This document shows, piece after piece, positions 35,875-46,109 of a DNA stretch of 64,000 nt (within the stretch, counting starts at the first letter, position 1; each line of letters starts with the position of its first letter). Position numbers and translations under genes: made by a program. The stretch lies in NCBI RefSeq assembly GCF_034048115.1, contig NZ_CP139145.1, positions 2,418,001 through 2,482,000 on the forward strand. Reading direction: 5' to 3'. The notes under the pieces were generated by a model, which searched no databases, had not been told where the DNA came from, and worked only from the letters and a program-made list of their open reading frames with translations. This DNA comes from Pseudarthrobacter sp. IC2-21. Its GTDB lineage: Bacteria > Actinomycetota > Actinomycetes > Actinomycetales > Micrococcaceae.

Positions 35875-36750
35875 TCAGCGGACAGCAACGCGGATGTTGT
35901 TGCGCCACGGATCCTCAAAGCGCAACTCGGCACCTGTGTGGTGGGAGGCCACTCCGGCGACTTTCAGGCGGTCAGCGAGGGCGCCGACGTCGTCTCCGGA
36001 CGGCACTTCGATGAGCACTTCGCCGAGGCCGAGGGTGTCCTTGCGGGGGCCGGCGCCGCGGCTGTTCCAGACGTTCATGGCCATGTGGTGGTGATAGCGG
36101 CCGGCCGAGACGAACAGGGCCTGCCCGTGCCAACCGGCGGTCTTTTCAAATCCCAGAGTGCCCACATAGAACTCGTGCGCTGAGTGGACGTCCCCCACCT
36201 GCAAGTGGATGTGCCCCACTCCGGCTTCGGTTCCCAGCTGGCTGTCCAGGGATTCCTGGCTGAGGTGCTGTTCAAGGTAGCGCTGGGGTGGGAGCGCCAG
36301 GCTGTCCATTACTACTTCGGTGCCGTTCCAGGACCAGTTCTTGCGGGGCCGGTCCCAGTAAAGCTCAATGCCGTTGCCCTCGGGGTCGTTGAAGTAGAAG
36401 GCCTCGCTCACCAGGTGGTCGGCGCTGCCGGTGAAAAGCCGGGGCTCGTACTGGGCAGCGGTGGCCACGGTGGCAGCCAGCGCGGCCTGGTCTTCGAAAA
36501 GGAGGGCCGTGTGGAACAGGCCGGCTTCTCCCCTGCCCGGCAGATGCAGCGAAGGAGCAGGGGCCAGGTGGACCAGGGGACGCTGGCGGCGGCCAAGGTA
36601 CAGGCCGCCGTCTTCTTCGGCGACGATTTCCAGGCCCAGGGCCCGCTGGTAGTAGTCGGTCATCAGCTTCATGTCACCTACCTTGAGCATCACCGTGCCC
36701 ATGGAGAGGTCGGCAGGAAGTAGATCCTGTGTGGTGGCTTCTGCAGTCAT
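35875..36750 (-). CDS. VOC-family protein (two glyoxalase-like domains)
   Basis: 291 residues with two vicinal-oxygen-chelate modules: residues 16-135 (VMLKVGDMKLMTDYYQRALGLE..FYFNDPEGNGIELYWDRP) and 175-290 (VGHIHLQVGDVHSAHEFYVGTLGFE..GRYHHHMAMNVW). The order resembles extradiol dioxygenases of the CatE type. Possible metal ligands include His in the second module (GHIHL, HHH) and Glu in GNGIELYW. The substrate is unknown. The ATG at 36750 has GGAG 7-8 bases upstream. It is divergent from the thiC riboswitch; nearby AT-rich sequence (36795-36830) likely holds both promoters. Confidence 0.85.
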   Translation of the reverse strand: MTAEATTQDLLPADLSMGTVMLKVGDMKLMTDYYQRALGLEIVAEEDGGLYLGRRQRPLVHLAPAPSLHLPGRGEAGLFHTALLFEDQAALAATVATAAQYEPRLFTGSADHLVSEAFYFNDPEGNGIELYWDRPRKNWSWNGTEVVMDSLALPPQRYLEQHLSQESLDSQLGTEAGVGHIHLQVGDVHSAHEFYVGTLGFEKTAGWHGQALFVSAGRYHHHMAMNVWNSRGAGPRKDTLGLGEVLIEVPSGDDVGALADRLKVAGVASHHTGAELRFEDPWRNNIRVAVR

Positions 36751-36862
36751 GTGAACGCTCCCGGTCCGCCGGCCTTCGGAGTGAAAGCCGCTATGCATCT
36801 AATTTACTTGAAGCTTCAATTTAATTCAAGTGTTCTTCGGGCATCCCTACCGGCTGTGGTAG

Positions 36863-39574
<2,712 letters not shown>

Positions 39575-39609
39575 GACCCAACCCTATTCCACGGCAATGA
39601 CATCAAAAG

Positions 39610-39663
39610 CAGGTAGCAGAAAGTGTCGTTTTGAGCGCTCATAACGACACTTACTGCTACCTG
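39610..39663. repeat. 54-bp near-perfect palindrome after ffh
   Basis: The sequence is symmetric about 39636/39637 with only two mismatched pairs over 27 bp arms; the outer arms are CAGGTAGCAG/CTGCTACCTG, the inner ones AAGTGTCGTT/AACGACACTT and the centre GAGCGCTC. It begins 14 bases after the ffh stop, so it can act as its terminator, but the symmetry through the loop is more than a terminator needs and suggests a dispersed palindromic repeat. Confidence 0.8.
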
Positions 39664-39676
39664 GTTGGGCGGGCGA

Positions 39677-41257
39677 TTACTTGCCGAGGAACTTGTCGAA
39701 GCCCTTGGGCAGGTTCAGCTGCGAGGGATCAAAGTCGCCGGACTGCTGGCCGAAGGCAGCGCCCGTCGGCAGGGCCTTCGCCGCACCTGCGCGCCGGGCC
39801 TCGGCATCCTTGAGTTCCTGGGCCGCCTTGGCCGGGTTGCCGGAACGGGCCTTCTTCTTCGGGGCGTTCTTGCTGCCCTTCCGTGCGCCGCCCGGACCGC
39901 CCAGGCCAGGCATTCCGGGGATGCCCGGCATGCCGCCCTGGGCCATCTTCTTCATCATCTTCTGGGCCTGCGCGAAGCGCTCCAGCAGGCCGTTGACCTC
40001 GGAGACGTGCACACCGGAGCCCTTGGCGATGCGGGCGCGGCGGGAGCCGTTGATGATCTTCGGCGCCACGCGCTCGTGCGGGGTCATGGAGCGGACGATT
40101 GCCTCGACGCGGTCGATCTCACGTTCGTCGAAGTTCTCCAGCTGCTGGCGAATGTTCTGCGCGCCGGGCATCATCATGAGCATCTTCTTCATGGAGCCCA
40201 TGTTGCGGATCTGCTGCATCTGCGCCAGGAAGTCGTCCAGGGTGAAGTCTTCCTGGTCGGCGAATTTCTTCGCCATCCGGGCTGCTTCGTCTTTGTCCCA
40301 GTTCTTCTCGGCCTGCTCGATGAGGGTAAGGACGTCGCCCATGTCCAGGATGCGGGAGGCCATGCGGTCCGGGTGGAAGAGCTCAAAGTCGTCCACACCT
40401 TCACCGGTGGACGCGAACATCACGGGCTTACCGGTGACGGACGCAACCGAAAGCGCGGCACCGCCGCGGGCATCGCCGTCGAGCTTTGAGAGCACAATGC
40501 CCGTGAAGTTGACCCCTTCATCAAAGGCCATCGCCGTGTTCACGGCGTCCTGGCCGATCATCGAGTCGATCACGAACAGCACTTCGTTGGGCACGATGGC
40601 GCGGCGGATCTGGCGCGCCTGCTCCATCATTTCGGCGTCGACGCCCAGCCGGCCGGCGGTATCAACGATGACGACGTCGTGCAGGGTGCGCTTGGCTTCC
40701 TCGACGCCGGCACGGGCGACGGCGACCGGGTCACCGGCCGGGTGGTCCAGTTCGGTGGAGGTGGCACCGGGGTGCGGCGCAAAGACGGGCACGCCGGCGC
40801 GCTTGCCCACCACCTGGAGCTGGGTGACGGCGTTGGGGCGCTGGAGGTCGCAGGCCACCAGCATGGGGCTGTGCCCCTGGGCCTTGAGCCACTTGGAGAG
40901 CTTGCCTGCCAGCGTCGTCTTACCGGCACCCTGGAGGCCGGCCAGCATGATGATGGTGGGGCCGGTCTTGGCAAGCCGGATGCGGCGGGTTTCGCCGCCG
41001 AGGATCTCGACCAGTTCCTCGTTGACGATCTTGACGATCTGCTGGCTGGGGTTCAGCGCACCGGATACTTCAGCCCCGAGGGAGCGTTCACGGACCCGGG
41101 CGGTGAATTCGCGCACCACTGGCACGGCAACATCGGCATCCAGGAGGGCACGGCGGATCTCGCGGACTGTGGCATCAACATCAGCCTCGGTGAGGCGGCC
41201 CTTGCCACGGAGGTTCTTGAAGGTTGCTGTCAACCGGTCAGAGAGTGAATTGAACAC
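39677..41257 (-). CDS. ffh: Signal recognition particle protein
   Basis: 526 residues. N domain (1-85), GTPase G domain with GLQGAGKTTLAGKL, VDTAGRLGVD, and SKLDGDARGGAAL, and a methionine-rich M domain (from ~300; SMKKMLMMMPGAQNIRQQL, MMKKMAQGGMPG). It binds signal peptides and 4.5S RNA and hands ribosomes to FtsY, encoded 6.6 kb away. The C-terminal ~90 residues are a Gly/Ala/Lys-rich extension. The GTG at 41257 starts MFNSLSDRL, the conserved N-terminus. Confidence 0.96.
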   Translation of the reverse strand: MFNSLSDRLTATFKNLRGKGRLTEADVDATVREIRRALLDADVAVPVVREFTARVRERSLGAEVSGALNPSQQIVKIVNEELVEILGGETRRIRLAKTGPTIIMLAGLQGAGKTTLAGKLSKWLKAQGHSPMLVACDLQRPNAVTQLQVVGKRAGVPVFAPHPGATSTELDHPAGDPVAVARAGVEEAKRTLHDVVIVDTAGRLGVDAEMMEQARQIRRAIVPNEVLFVIDSMIGQDAVNTAMAFDEGVNFTGIVLSKLDGDARGGAALSVASVTGKPVMFASTGEGVDDFELFHPDRMASRILDMGDVLTLIEQAEKNWDKDEAARMAKKFADQEDFTLDDFLAQMQQIRNMGSMKKMLMMMPGAQNIRQQLENFDEREIDRVEAIVRSMTPHERVAPKIINGSRRARIAKGSGVHVSEVNGLLERFAQAQKMMKKMAQGGMPGIPGMPGLGGPGGARKGSKNAPKKKARSGNPAKAAQELKDAEARRAGAAKALPTGAAFGQQSGDFDPSQLNLPKGFDKFLGK

Positions 41258-41356
41258 GCGCCGCGCACTTCTTTCAGTGGAGTTACAGGTGGAGCTACAG
41301 GGGGACTCGACTATCTAGGGTACCAAGACGGGCCTGCATGATGGCATGCTGGCAAG

Positions 41357-42760
41357 GTGACGAGCCAAACGAGTGTAAAAACCCTGCTCATCCTGGGGGC
41401 CTCCGGGGACCTGACCGGCCGCCTTCTCCTTCCGGGCCTGGCCCGTCTGGTGGCGAAAGGCCGCGCCGACGGCCTGACCCTGGTGGGTGCCGGCTCCGAT
41501 GACTGGAGCCCTGACCAGTGGAAGGACCGGGTCCACGACGCATTCGCCGACTCCGCAAAGGATGCGGACGCCGCCGGGAGAAAAGCGCTGATCACCCTGG
41601 AGAAAGCCACCACCTACCACCAGGTGGACGTCACCGCGGAGGGGGCGCTGGCAGTATTGCTGGCCGGCCTGGAAGGTCCCACCGCCATCTACTTCGCCTT
41701 GCCGCCGAGGATCAGCCAACTGGCCTGCGAATCCCTGCACCGCGACCAGGTCCCGGCCGGAACCCGGCTGGTCATGGAGAAGCCCTTTGGCTCCAGCGAG
41801 GCCTCGGCCCGTTCCCTGAACCAGACGCTCGCCGGACTCGTTCCCGAGGACCACATCCACCGGGTGGACCATTTCCTCGGCAAGGCAACTGTGCTGAACA
41901 TCCTGGGCCTGCGCTTTGCCAACAATTTCCTCGAGCCCGTCTGGAACCGGGAACACGTGGAGAAGGTGGAGATCATCTTCGACGAGGATCTGGCCCTCGA
42001 GGGGCGTGCACGGTATTACGATTCCGCCGGGGCGCTGCGGGACATGATCCAAAGCCACCTGCTGCAGATCATGGCACTGATGGCCATTGAGCCGCCCGCC
42101 ACCATCGGCGAGCGCGACCTGCGCGATGCAGTGGCAACTGTGCTGCGCGCCAGCAGCATCAGCGCGCCCTACGCGAAGTCCACCCACCGTGCCAGGTACA
42201 CGGCCGGTTCGATCGCGGGCAAGAAGGTCCCGGACTACGTCAAGGAGCAGGGTGTGGACGCGGCCCGGGAAACGGAAACCCTGGCGGAGGTCCGGGTGGA
42301 TATCGATAACTGGCGCTGGCAGGGGGTTCCCTTCATCCTGCGCTCCGGCAAGGCCCTTGGCACCAAACGCAAAGAGGCTGTGGTGACCTTCCTCCCCGTC
42401 CCGCACCTCCCTGGCGGGTTCACCGGGGTGGACTCCCCCAACCAGCTGCGGATCGGTTTCGGCCCGGACACCCTCCAGTTCGACGTGGACGTCAACGGGC
42501 CGGGCAACATTTTCTCACTCGGCAGGGTCACCCTGAACGCGGAGCTCAGCGATTCGGAGCTGCTGCCCTACGGCGAAGTCCTCGAGGGTGTCCTGAACGG
42601 GGATCCCCTGCTTTCAGTCCGCGGGGACACCGCGGAGGACTGCTGGCGGATCCTTGAACCGGTACTGAAGGCCTGGCAGCGCGGGACCGTGCCGCTGGAA
42701 GAGTACGACGCCGGCTCGGCAGGTCCTGCAGGCTGGCAGGGTTCGGTGCCGGCGGAGTAA
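41357..42760 (+). CDS. Glucose-6-phosphate dehydrogenase-family protein
   Basis: 467 residues. Cofactor motif LGASGDLTGRLLLPGL and active-site HRVDHFLGK are present, so the fold and catalytic His are retained, with EKPFGSS and YDSAGALRDMIQSHLLQ following. The usual GKE after the active site is GKA here and the protein is shorter than typical G6PDH (about 500), so it is probably a paralog rather than the main zwf. It stands alone on the plus strand between ffh and glnK, where mycobacteria carry glnD. The ribosome site before the GTG (41357) is weak. Confidence 0.82.
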   Translation: MTSQTSVKTLLILGASGDLTGRLLLPGLARLVAKGRADGLTLVGAGSDDWSPDQWKDRVHDAFADSAKDADAAGRKALITLEKATTYHQVDVTAEGALAVLLAGLEGPTAIYFALPPRISQLACESLHRDQVPAGTRLVMEKPFGSSEASARSLNQTLAGLVPEDHIHRVDHFLGKATVLNILGLRFANNFLEPVWNREHVEKVEIIFDEDLALEGRARYYDSAGALRDMIQSHLLQIMALMAIEPPATIGERDLRDAVATVLRASSISAPYAKSTHRARYTAGSIAGKKVPDYVKEQGVDAARETETLAEVRVDIDNWRWQGVPFILRSGKALGTKRKEAVVTFLPVPHLPGGFTGVDSPNQLRIGFGPDTLQFDVDVNGPGNIFSLGRVTLNAELSDSELLPYGEVLEGVLNGDPLLSVRGDTAEDCWRILEPVLKAWQRGTVPLEEYDAGSAGPAGWQGSVPAE

Positions 42761-42765
42761 GCCCG

Positions 42766-42814
42766 AAAGGACAGGGCGGGCAGGGAACCTGGTTCCCTGC
42801 CCGCCCTGTCCTTT
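42766..42814. terminator. Bidirectional terminator between zwf paralog and glnK
   Basis: A perfect 24-base arm (42766-42789) mirrors 42791-42814 around a single central T; the practical loop is CTG. AAAGG at one end and CCTTT at the other give modest T-tails in both directions. It lies between two convergent genes. Confidence 0.9.
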
Positions 42815-42854
42815 ACTGCCGCTTAGCGGCTACTGAAGTCCGGCGTGGTTGCTG

Positions 42855-43193
42855 TTAGATTGCTGCCACGCCGCGTTCTCCGGTGCGAACCCTCACTGCC
42901 TCGAAGACGTCCACCGTCCAGACCTTGCCGTCGCCTGCGCGTCCGGTGTTGGAGCTGGCGATGATGACGTCCAGGATGTCATCGGCCTGCTCATCTGTGG
43001 CAAGCACTTCCACCCGGATCTTGGGTAGGAGGTCCACGTTGTACTCGGCGCCACGGTAGACCTCGGTGTAACCGCGCTGGCGGCCGTAACCGCTTGCGGC
43101 ACTGACCGTCAGTCCCTGGACTCCGTAGGACTCCAGACCTTCCCGGATGGCTTCGAGCTTTTCCGGGCGGACGATGGCTGTGATCAGTTTCAT
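42855..43193 (-). CDS. glnK: Nitrogen regulatory protein PII (GlnK)
   Basis: 112 residues, full-length PII. The T-loop with Tyr51 (GYTEVYRGAEYNVD), the B-loop (SSNTGRAGDGKVWT) and the C-loop arginine region (AVRVRTGERG) are intact. It senses 2-oxoglutarate and ATP/ADP and plugs AmtB when nitrogen is ample; in corynebacteria and streptomycetes Tyr51 is adenylylated. The start overlaps the amt stop (ATGA). The modifying enzyme gene glnD is not in its usual place behind it. Confidence 0.95.
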   Translation of the reverse strand: MKLITAIVRPEKLEAIREGLESYGVQGLTVSAASGYGRQRGYTEVYRGAEYNVDLLPKIRVEVLATDEQADDILDVIIASSNTGRAGDGKVWTVDVFEAVRVRTGERGVAAI

Positions 43194-44533
43194 GCTTCCA
43201 CGCTTTCCTTGCCGGCAGCCGGCTGAGTCGTTTTGGCTGCGGACAGCTCGCTGGCCGGGGACTTCCCGGTGATCAGTTCGTGCAGGGGCTGGAAGCTTCC
43301 GCCCTGCCCGCCCACACCGAATTCGTAAGCCGTCTCAGCGTGCAGGCTGAGGTCCACACCGACGGTCTCCTGCTCCTGGGAGACGCGGAAGCCCATGGTC
43401 TTGTGGATAGCCAGGGCGATGATCAAGGTGAGGATCGCCGAGTAGGCAATGGCGATGCCGGCAGCTGCGAGCTGGGCCCAGAGCTGGGTGAGGCCGCCGC
43501 CGTAGAAGAGGCCGCCGCCCACGCCGTCAGTGGGGAGGGCGATGAAGCCCAGGGCAACGGTGCCGATGATGCCGGAGACCAGGTGGACGCCTACAACGTC
43601 CAGGGAGTCATCGAAGCCCCAACGGAACTTGAGTCCGACGGCCAGGGCGGAGGCCACGCCGGCGACGACACCGAGACCGAGGGCACCGACAGGGCTGACG
43701 TTGGCGCAGGCCGGAGTGATGGCAACCAGACCGGCCACAACACCGGAGGCCGCACCGAGGGAGGTGGGGTGGCCGTCGCGGATGCGTTCGGTGACGAGCC
43801 AGCCAAGCATGGCCGCTGCCGGGGCTGCGAGCGTGTTGATCCAGATCAGGCCGCCCTGCTCGGCCGTGGTAGCCGCACCGGCGTTGAAGCCGAACCAGCC
43901 GAACCACAGGATGGCCGCGCCGAGCATCACGAACGGGATGTTGTGGGGGCGGTGGTTCGGGTCCTTGCCGAAGCCGCGGCGGTTGCCGATGATCAGGACA
44001 AGGATGAGGGCCGCGACGCCGGCGTTGATGTGGACCACCGTGCCGCCGGCAAAGTCGATGGCAGGGCCGAGGGCCTGTCCAATGGCACCATCGGGGCCGA
44101 ACAGCCCGCCGCCCCAGATCATGTACGCCAGGGGGCAGTAGACCAGCGTGACCCAGACGGGCACAAAGACGGTCCAGGCGCCGAACTTGGCACGGTCAGC
44201 GATAGCGCCGCTGATGAGGGCCACCGTGATGATGGCGAAGGTGGCGGCGTAGCCGACCTTGATCAGGCCGTCCGGGGAGGTGATGCCTTCAAGGCCGAAG
44301 GTGGCGAACGGGTTTCCGACGATCTGGAAGAACCCTTCGCCGGAGCTCATCGAAGCCCCCCAAAGCACCCAGACCACGCCCACCATGCCGATGGAAATGA
44401 AGCTCATCATCATCATGTTCAGCGCAGCCTTGGCACGCGTCATGCCGCCGTAGAAAAATGCCAGACCCGGTGTCATGAACAGCACGAGTGCTGCCGCAAT
44501 CATGAGCCATACGTGACCTGCGGTAAGTTCCAT
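43190..44533 (-). CDS. amt: Ammonium transporter
   Basis: 447 residues, 11 membrane segments. Conserved: FFYGGMTRAKAALNMMMM, the ammonium-site and pore histidines in GGTVVHINAG and DVVGVHLVSG, NHRPHNIPFVMLGAAILWFGWFGFNAG. It admits ammonium/ammonia and is gated by GlnK. The ATG at 44533 has GGAGG 9 bases upstream; in-frame upstream codons are not conserved. The upstream region holds repeats and a GAAAC-n6-GTAAC pair like GlnR sites. Confidence 0.95.
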   Translation of the reverse strand: MELTAGHVWLMIAAALVLFMTPGLAFFYGGMTRAKAALNMMMMSFISIGMVGVVWVLWGASMSSGEGFFQIVGNPFATFGLEGITSPDGLIKVGYAATFAIITVALISGAIADRAKFGAWTVFVPVWVTLVYCPLAYMIWGGGLFGPDGAIGQALGPAIDFAGGTVVHINAGVAALILVLIIGNRRGFGKDPNHRPHNIPFVMLGAAILWFGWFGFNAGAATTAEQGGLIWINTLAAPAAAMLGWLVTERIRDGHPTSLGAASGVVAGLVAITPACANVSPVGALGLGVVAGVASALAVGLKFRWGFDDSLDVVGVHLVSGIIGTVALGFIALPTDGVGGGLFYGGGLTQLWAQLAAAGIAIAYSAILTLIIALAIHKTMGFRVSQEQETVGVDLSLHAETAYEFGVGGQGGSFQPLHELITGKSPASELSAAKTTQPAAGKESVEA

Positions 44534-44646
44534 GGTGCACGTCCTCCCTCTTATCGATGCTGCGGATGTGTTCCGCCTGCCAACGCCTTTTGCGTCCTGA
44601 AATGAGTTTGTCCGTGCCGTGTTTCTACCGCTGAGGTTTTTCATTG

Positions 44647-44711
44647 CTGGTTTGTTACAACAACCTCTAGGAAGTAAATGGTGCATATCTGGCTTGTTAC
44701 GGTTATGTTTC
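44647..44711. promoter_or_regulatory. Repeats and GlnR-like half-sites upstream of amt
   Basis: CTGG(T/C)TTGTTAC occurs at 44647-44658 and 44689-44700, 42 bases (four helical turns) apart. On the amt strand the right-hand copy reads GAAAC-ATAACC-GTAAC (44711 to 44696), which matches the GAAAC and GTnAC half-sites with 6-base spacing known for streptomycete GlnR. The region also serves the divergent MFS gene. Confidence 0.5.
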
Positions 44712-44760
44712 ACCACTTCCACCGGCCCCAGGCCTCCCGCCCTGCAAGGAAACCAGCATT

Positions 44761-44781
44761 ATGACGGCAGCCGCCCTGTGA
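44761..44781 (+). other. Six-codon upstream reading frame (MTAAAL)
   Basis: ATG at 44761, with AAGGAA about 10 bases upstream, opens a six-codon frame whose TGA overlaps the GTG start of the MFS gene (GTGA). The MFS start itself has no close ribosome site, so reinitiation from this frame is plausible. Confidence 0.4.
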
Positions 44782-46037
44782 GCCGCGCCACACCAAGGAT
44801 TCCGGCGCTCATCCGCCCGGAGCGGCCCCGGCTTCCCCGCGACGTGAAGGTGATGCTCGCCGCTGCCTTCCTGATTGCCCTCGGATTCGGACTCGTTGCG
44901 CCCGTTCTGCCGCAATTTGCCACGACTTTCGACGTCGGGGCAACGGCCGCCGCGGTGATCGTGAGCATCTTCGCTCTGATGCGGCTCGTGTTCGCGCCGG
45001 CCGGCGGCGCCCTGATTGGGCGGCTCGGCGAGCGGCCCGTGTATGTGTCCGGCCTGCTCATCGTGGCGGTCTCGACGGCGGCCTGCGCCTTCGCCCAGAA
45101 CTACTGGCAGCTCCTGGTCTTCCGTGGCCTGGGCGGAGTGGGGTCCGTGATGTTCACCGTGGCCTCGATGGCGCTGGTGGTCCGGCTGGCACCCCCGGAG
45201 AGCCGGGGACGGGTGTCCGGGGCTTACGCGTCCGCTTTCCTGGTGGGGAGCGTCCTGGGCCCAGTGGTGGGCGGCCTGCTGGCAGGGTTTGGGCTGCGCG
45301 TGCCGTTCCTGTGCTATGCCGCGGCGCTTATCGTCGCCGCCGTCGTGGTTCAAACCCAGCTCAGCCACACGACGTCCTCAGCGCGCGCTGCCGGGGCCCG
45401 GGCGCCGGCCATGCGCTTCGCCGATGCCCTTGGCGTGGGCGCCTACCGTTCGGTCCTGGTTTCCAGCTTCGCCAACGGCTGGGCAACATTCGGTGTGCGC
45501 ATGGCAACCGTCCCGCTTTTTGCGGTTGCAGAGCTGGGAGCAGGACCTGAAACAGCCGGCCTGGCTCTGGCCGTCTTTGCCGGTGGTAACGCGGCAGCGC
45601 TGACATTTTCCGGCCGGCTGGCCGACAGCCTGGGCCGCAAGCCGATGATGGTCGCCGGGCTGCTGGTGGCCGGACTCGCCACGGCTGCCATCGGCTTCAC
45701 CTCTGAACTGGCCTGGTTTTTGGCTGCTTCCACCGTGGCCGGAGCGGGTTCGGGCCTGCTGGGCCCCGCCCAGCAGGCCGCCGTGGCGGACGTGATCGGG
45801 AACGAACGCTCCGGCGGGAAAGTCCTGGCGGCCTACCAGATGACCACGGACATCGGAACAATTGCCGGGCCGGTTCTGGTGGGAATCCTCGCTGACCGGC
45901 TGGGCTACGGCTGGGCATTCGGCGTCACCGGCTGCGTCCTGGTGGTGGCAGCCGCCTGCTGGTCAGTCACACGCGAGCCGCTGGTACGCAGCAGCGGAGA
46001 GCTTCCCTCGGCAAAGACCGGACCGGCCGAAGAATAG
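44778..46037 (+). CDS. MFS transporter, 12 TM
   Basis: 419 residues. Twelve hydrophobic segments in two halves with motif A repeats GALIGRLGERPVYVSG (TM2-3) and GRLADSLGRKPMMVAG (TM8-9) and the VLGPVVGG motif C of TM5, typical of proton-driven drug or metabolite exporters (DHA1-like). The substrate is unknown. The GTG at 44778 (MSRATPRIPALIRPERP) is preferred; the long upstream frame overlaps the amt promoter. It is divergent from amt and precedes the GH79-like gene by 72 bases. Confidence 0.85.
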   Translation: MSRATPRIPALIRPERPRLPRDVKVMLAAAFLIALGFGLVAPVLPQFATTFDVGATAAAVIVSIFALMRLVFAPAGGALIGRLGERPVYVSGLLIVAVSTAACAFAQNYWQLLVFRGLGGVGSVMFTVASMALVVRLAPPESRGRVSGAYASAFLVGSVLGPVVGGLLAGFGLRVPFLCYAAALIVAAVVVQTQLSHTTSSARAAGARAPAMRFADALGVGAYRSVLVSSFANGWATFGVRMATVPLFAVAELGAGPETAGLALAVFAGGNAAALTFSGRLADSLGRKPMMVAGLLVAGLATAAIGFTSELAWFLAASTVAGAGSGLLGPAQQAAVADVIGNERSGGKVLAAYQMTTDIGTIAGPVLVGILADRLGYGWAFGVTGCVLVVAAACWSVTREPLVRSSGELPSAKTGPAEE

Positions 46038-46109
46038 CCGTGAATCTGCCGTTCATGCGCATTAGATAGGCTTACCGGCAACTCATTCAAACGTTGGAGA
46101 AACTCTCGT

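Noticed and set aside
39681..41318. 545-codon plus-strand open frame opposite ffh
   Set aside because: Ser/Arg-rich shadow of a highly conserved SRP gene; no recognisable domain and no ribosome site.
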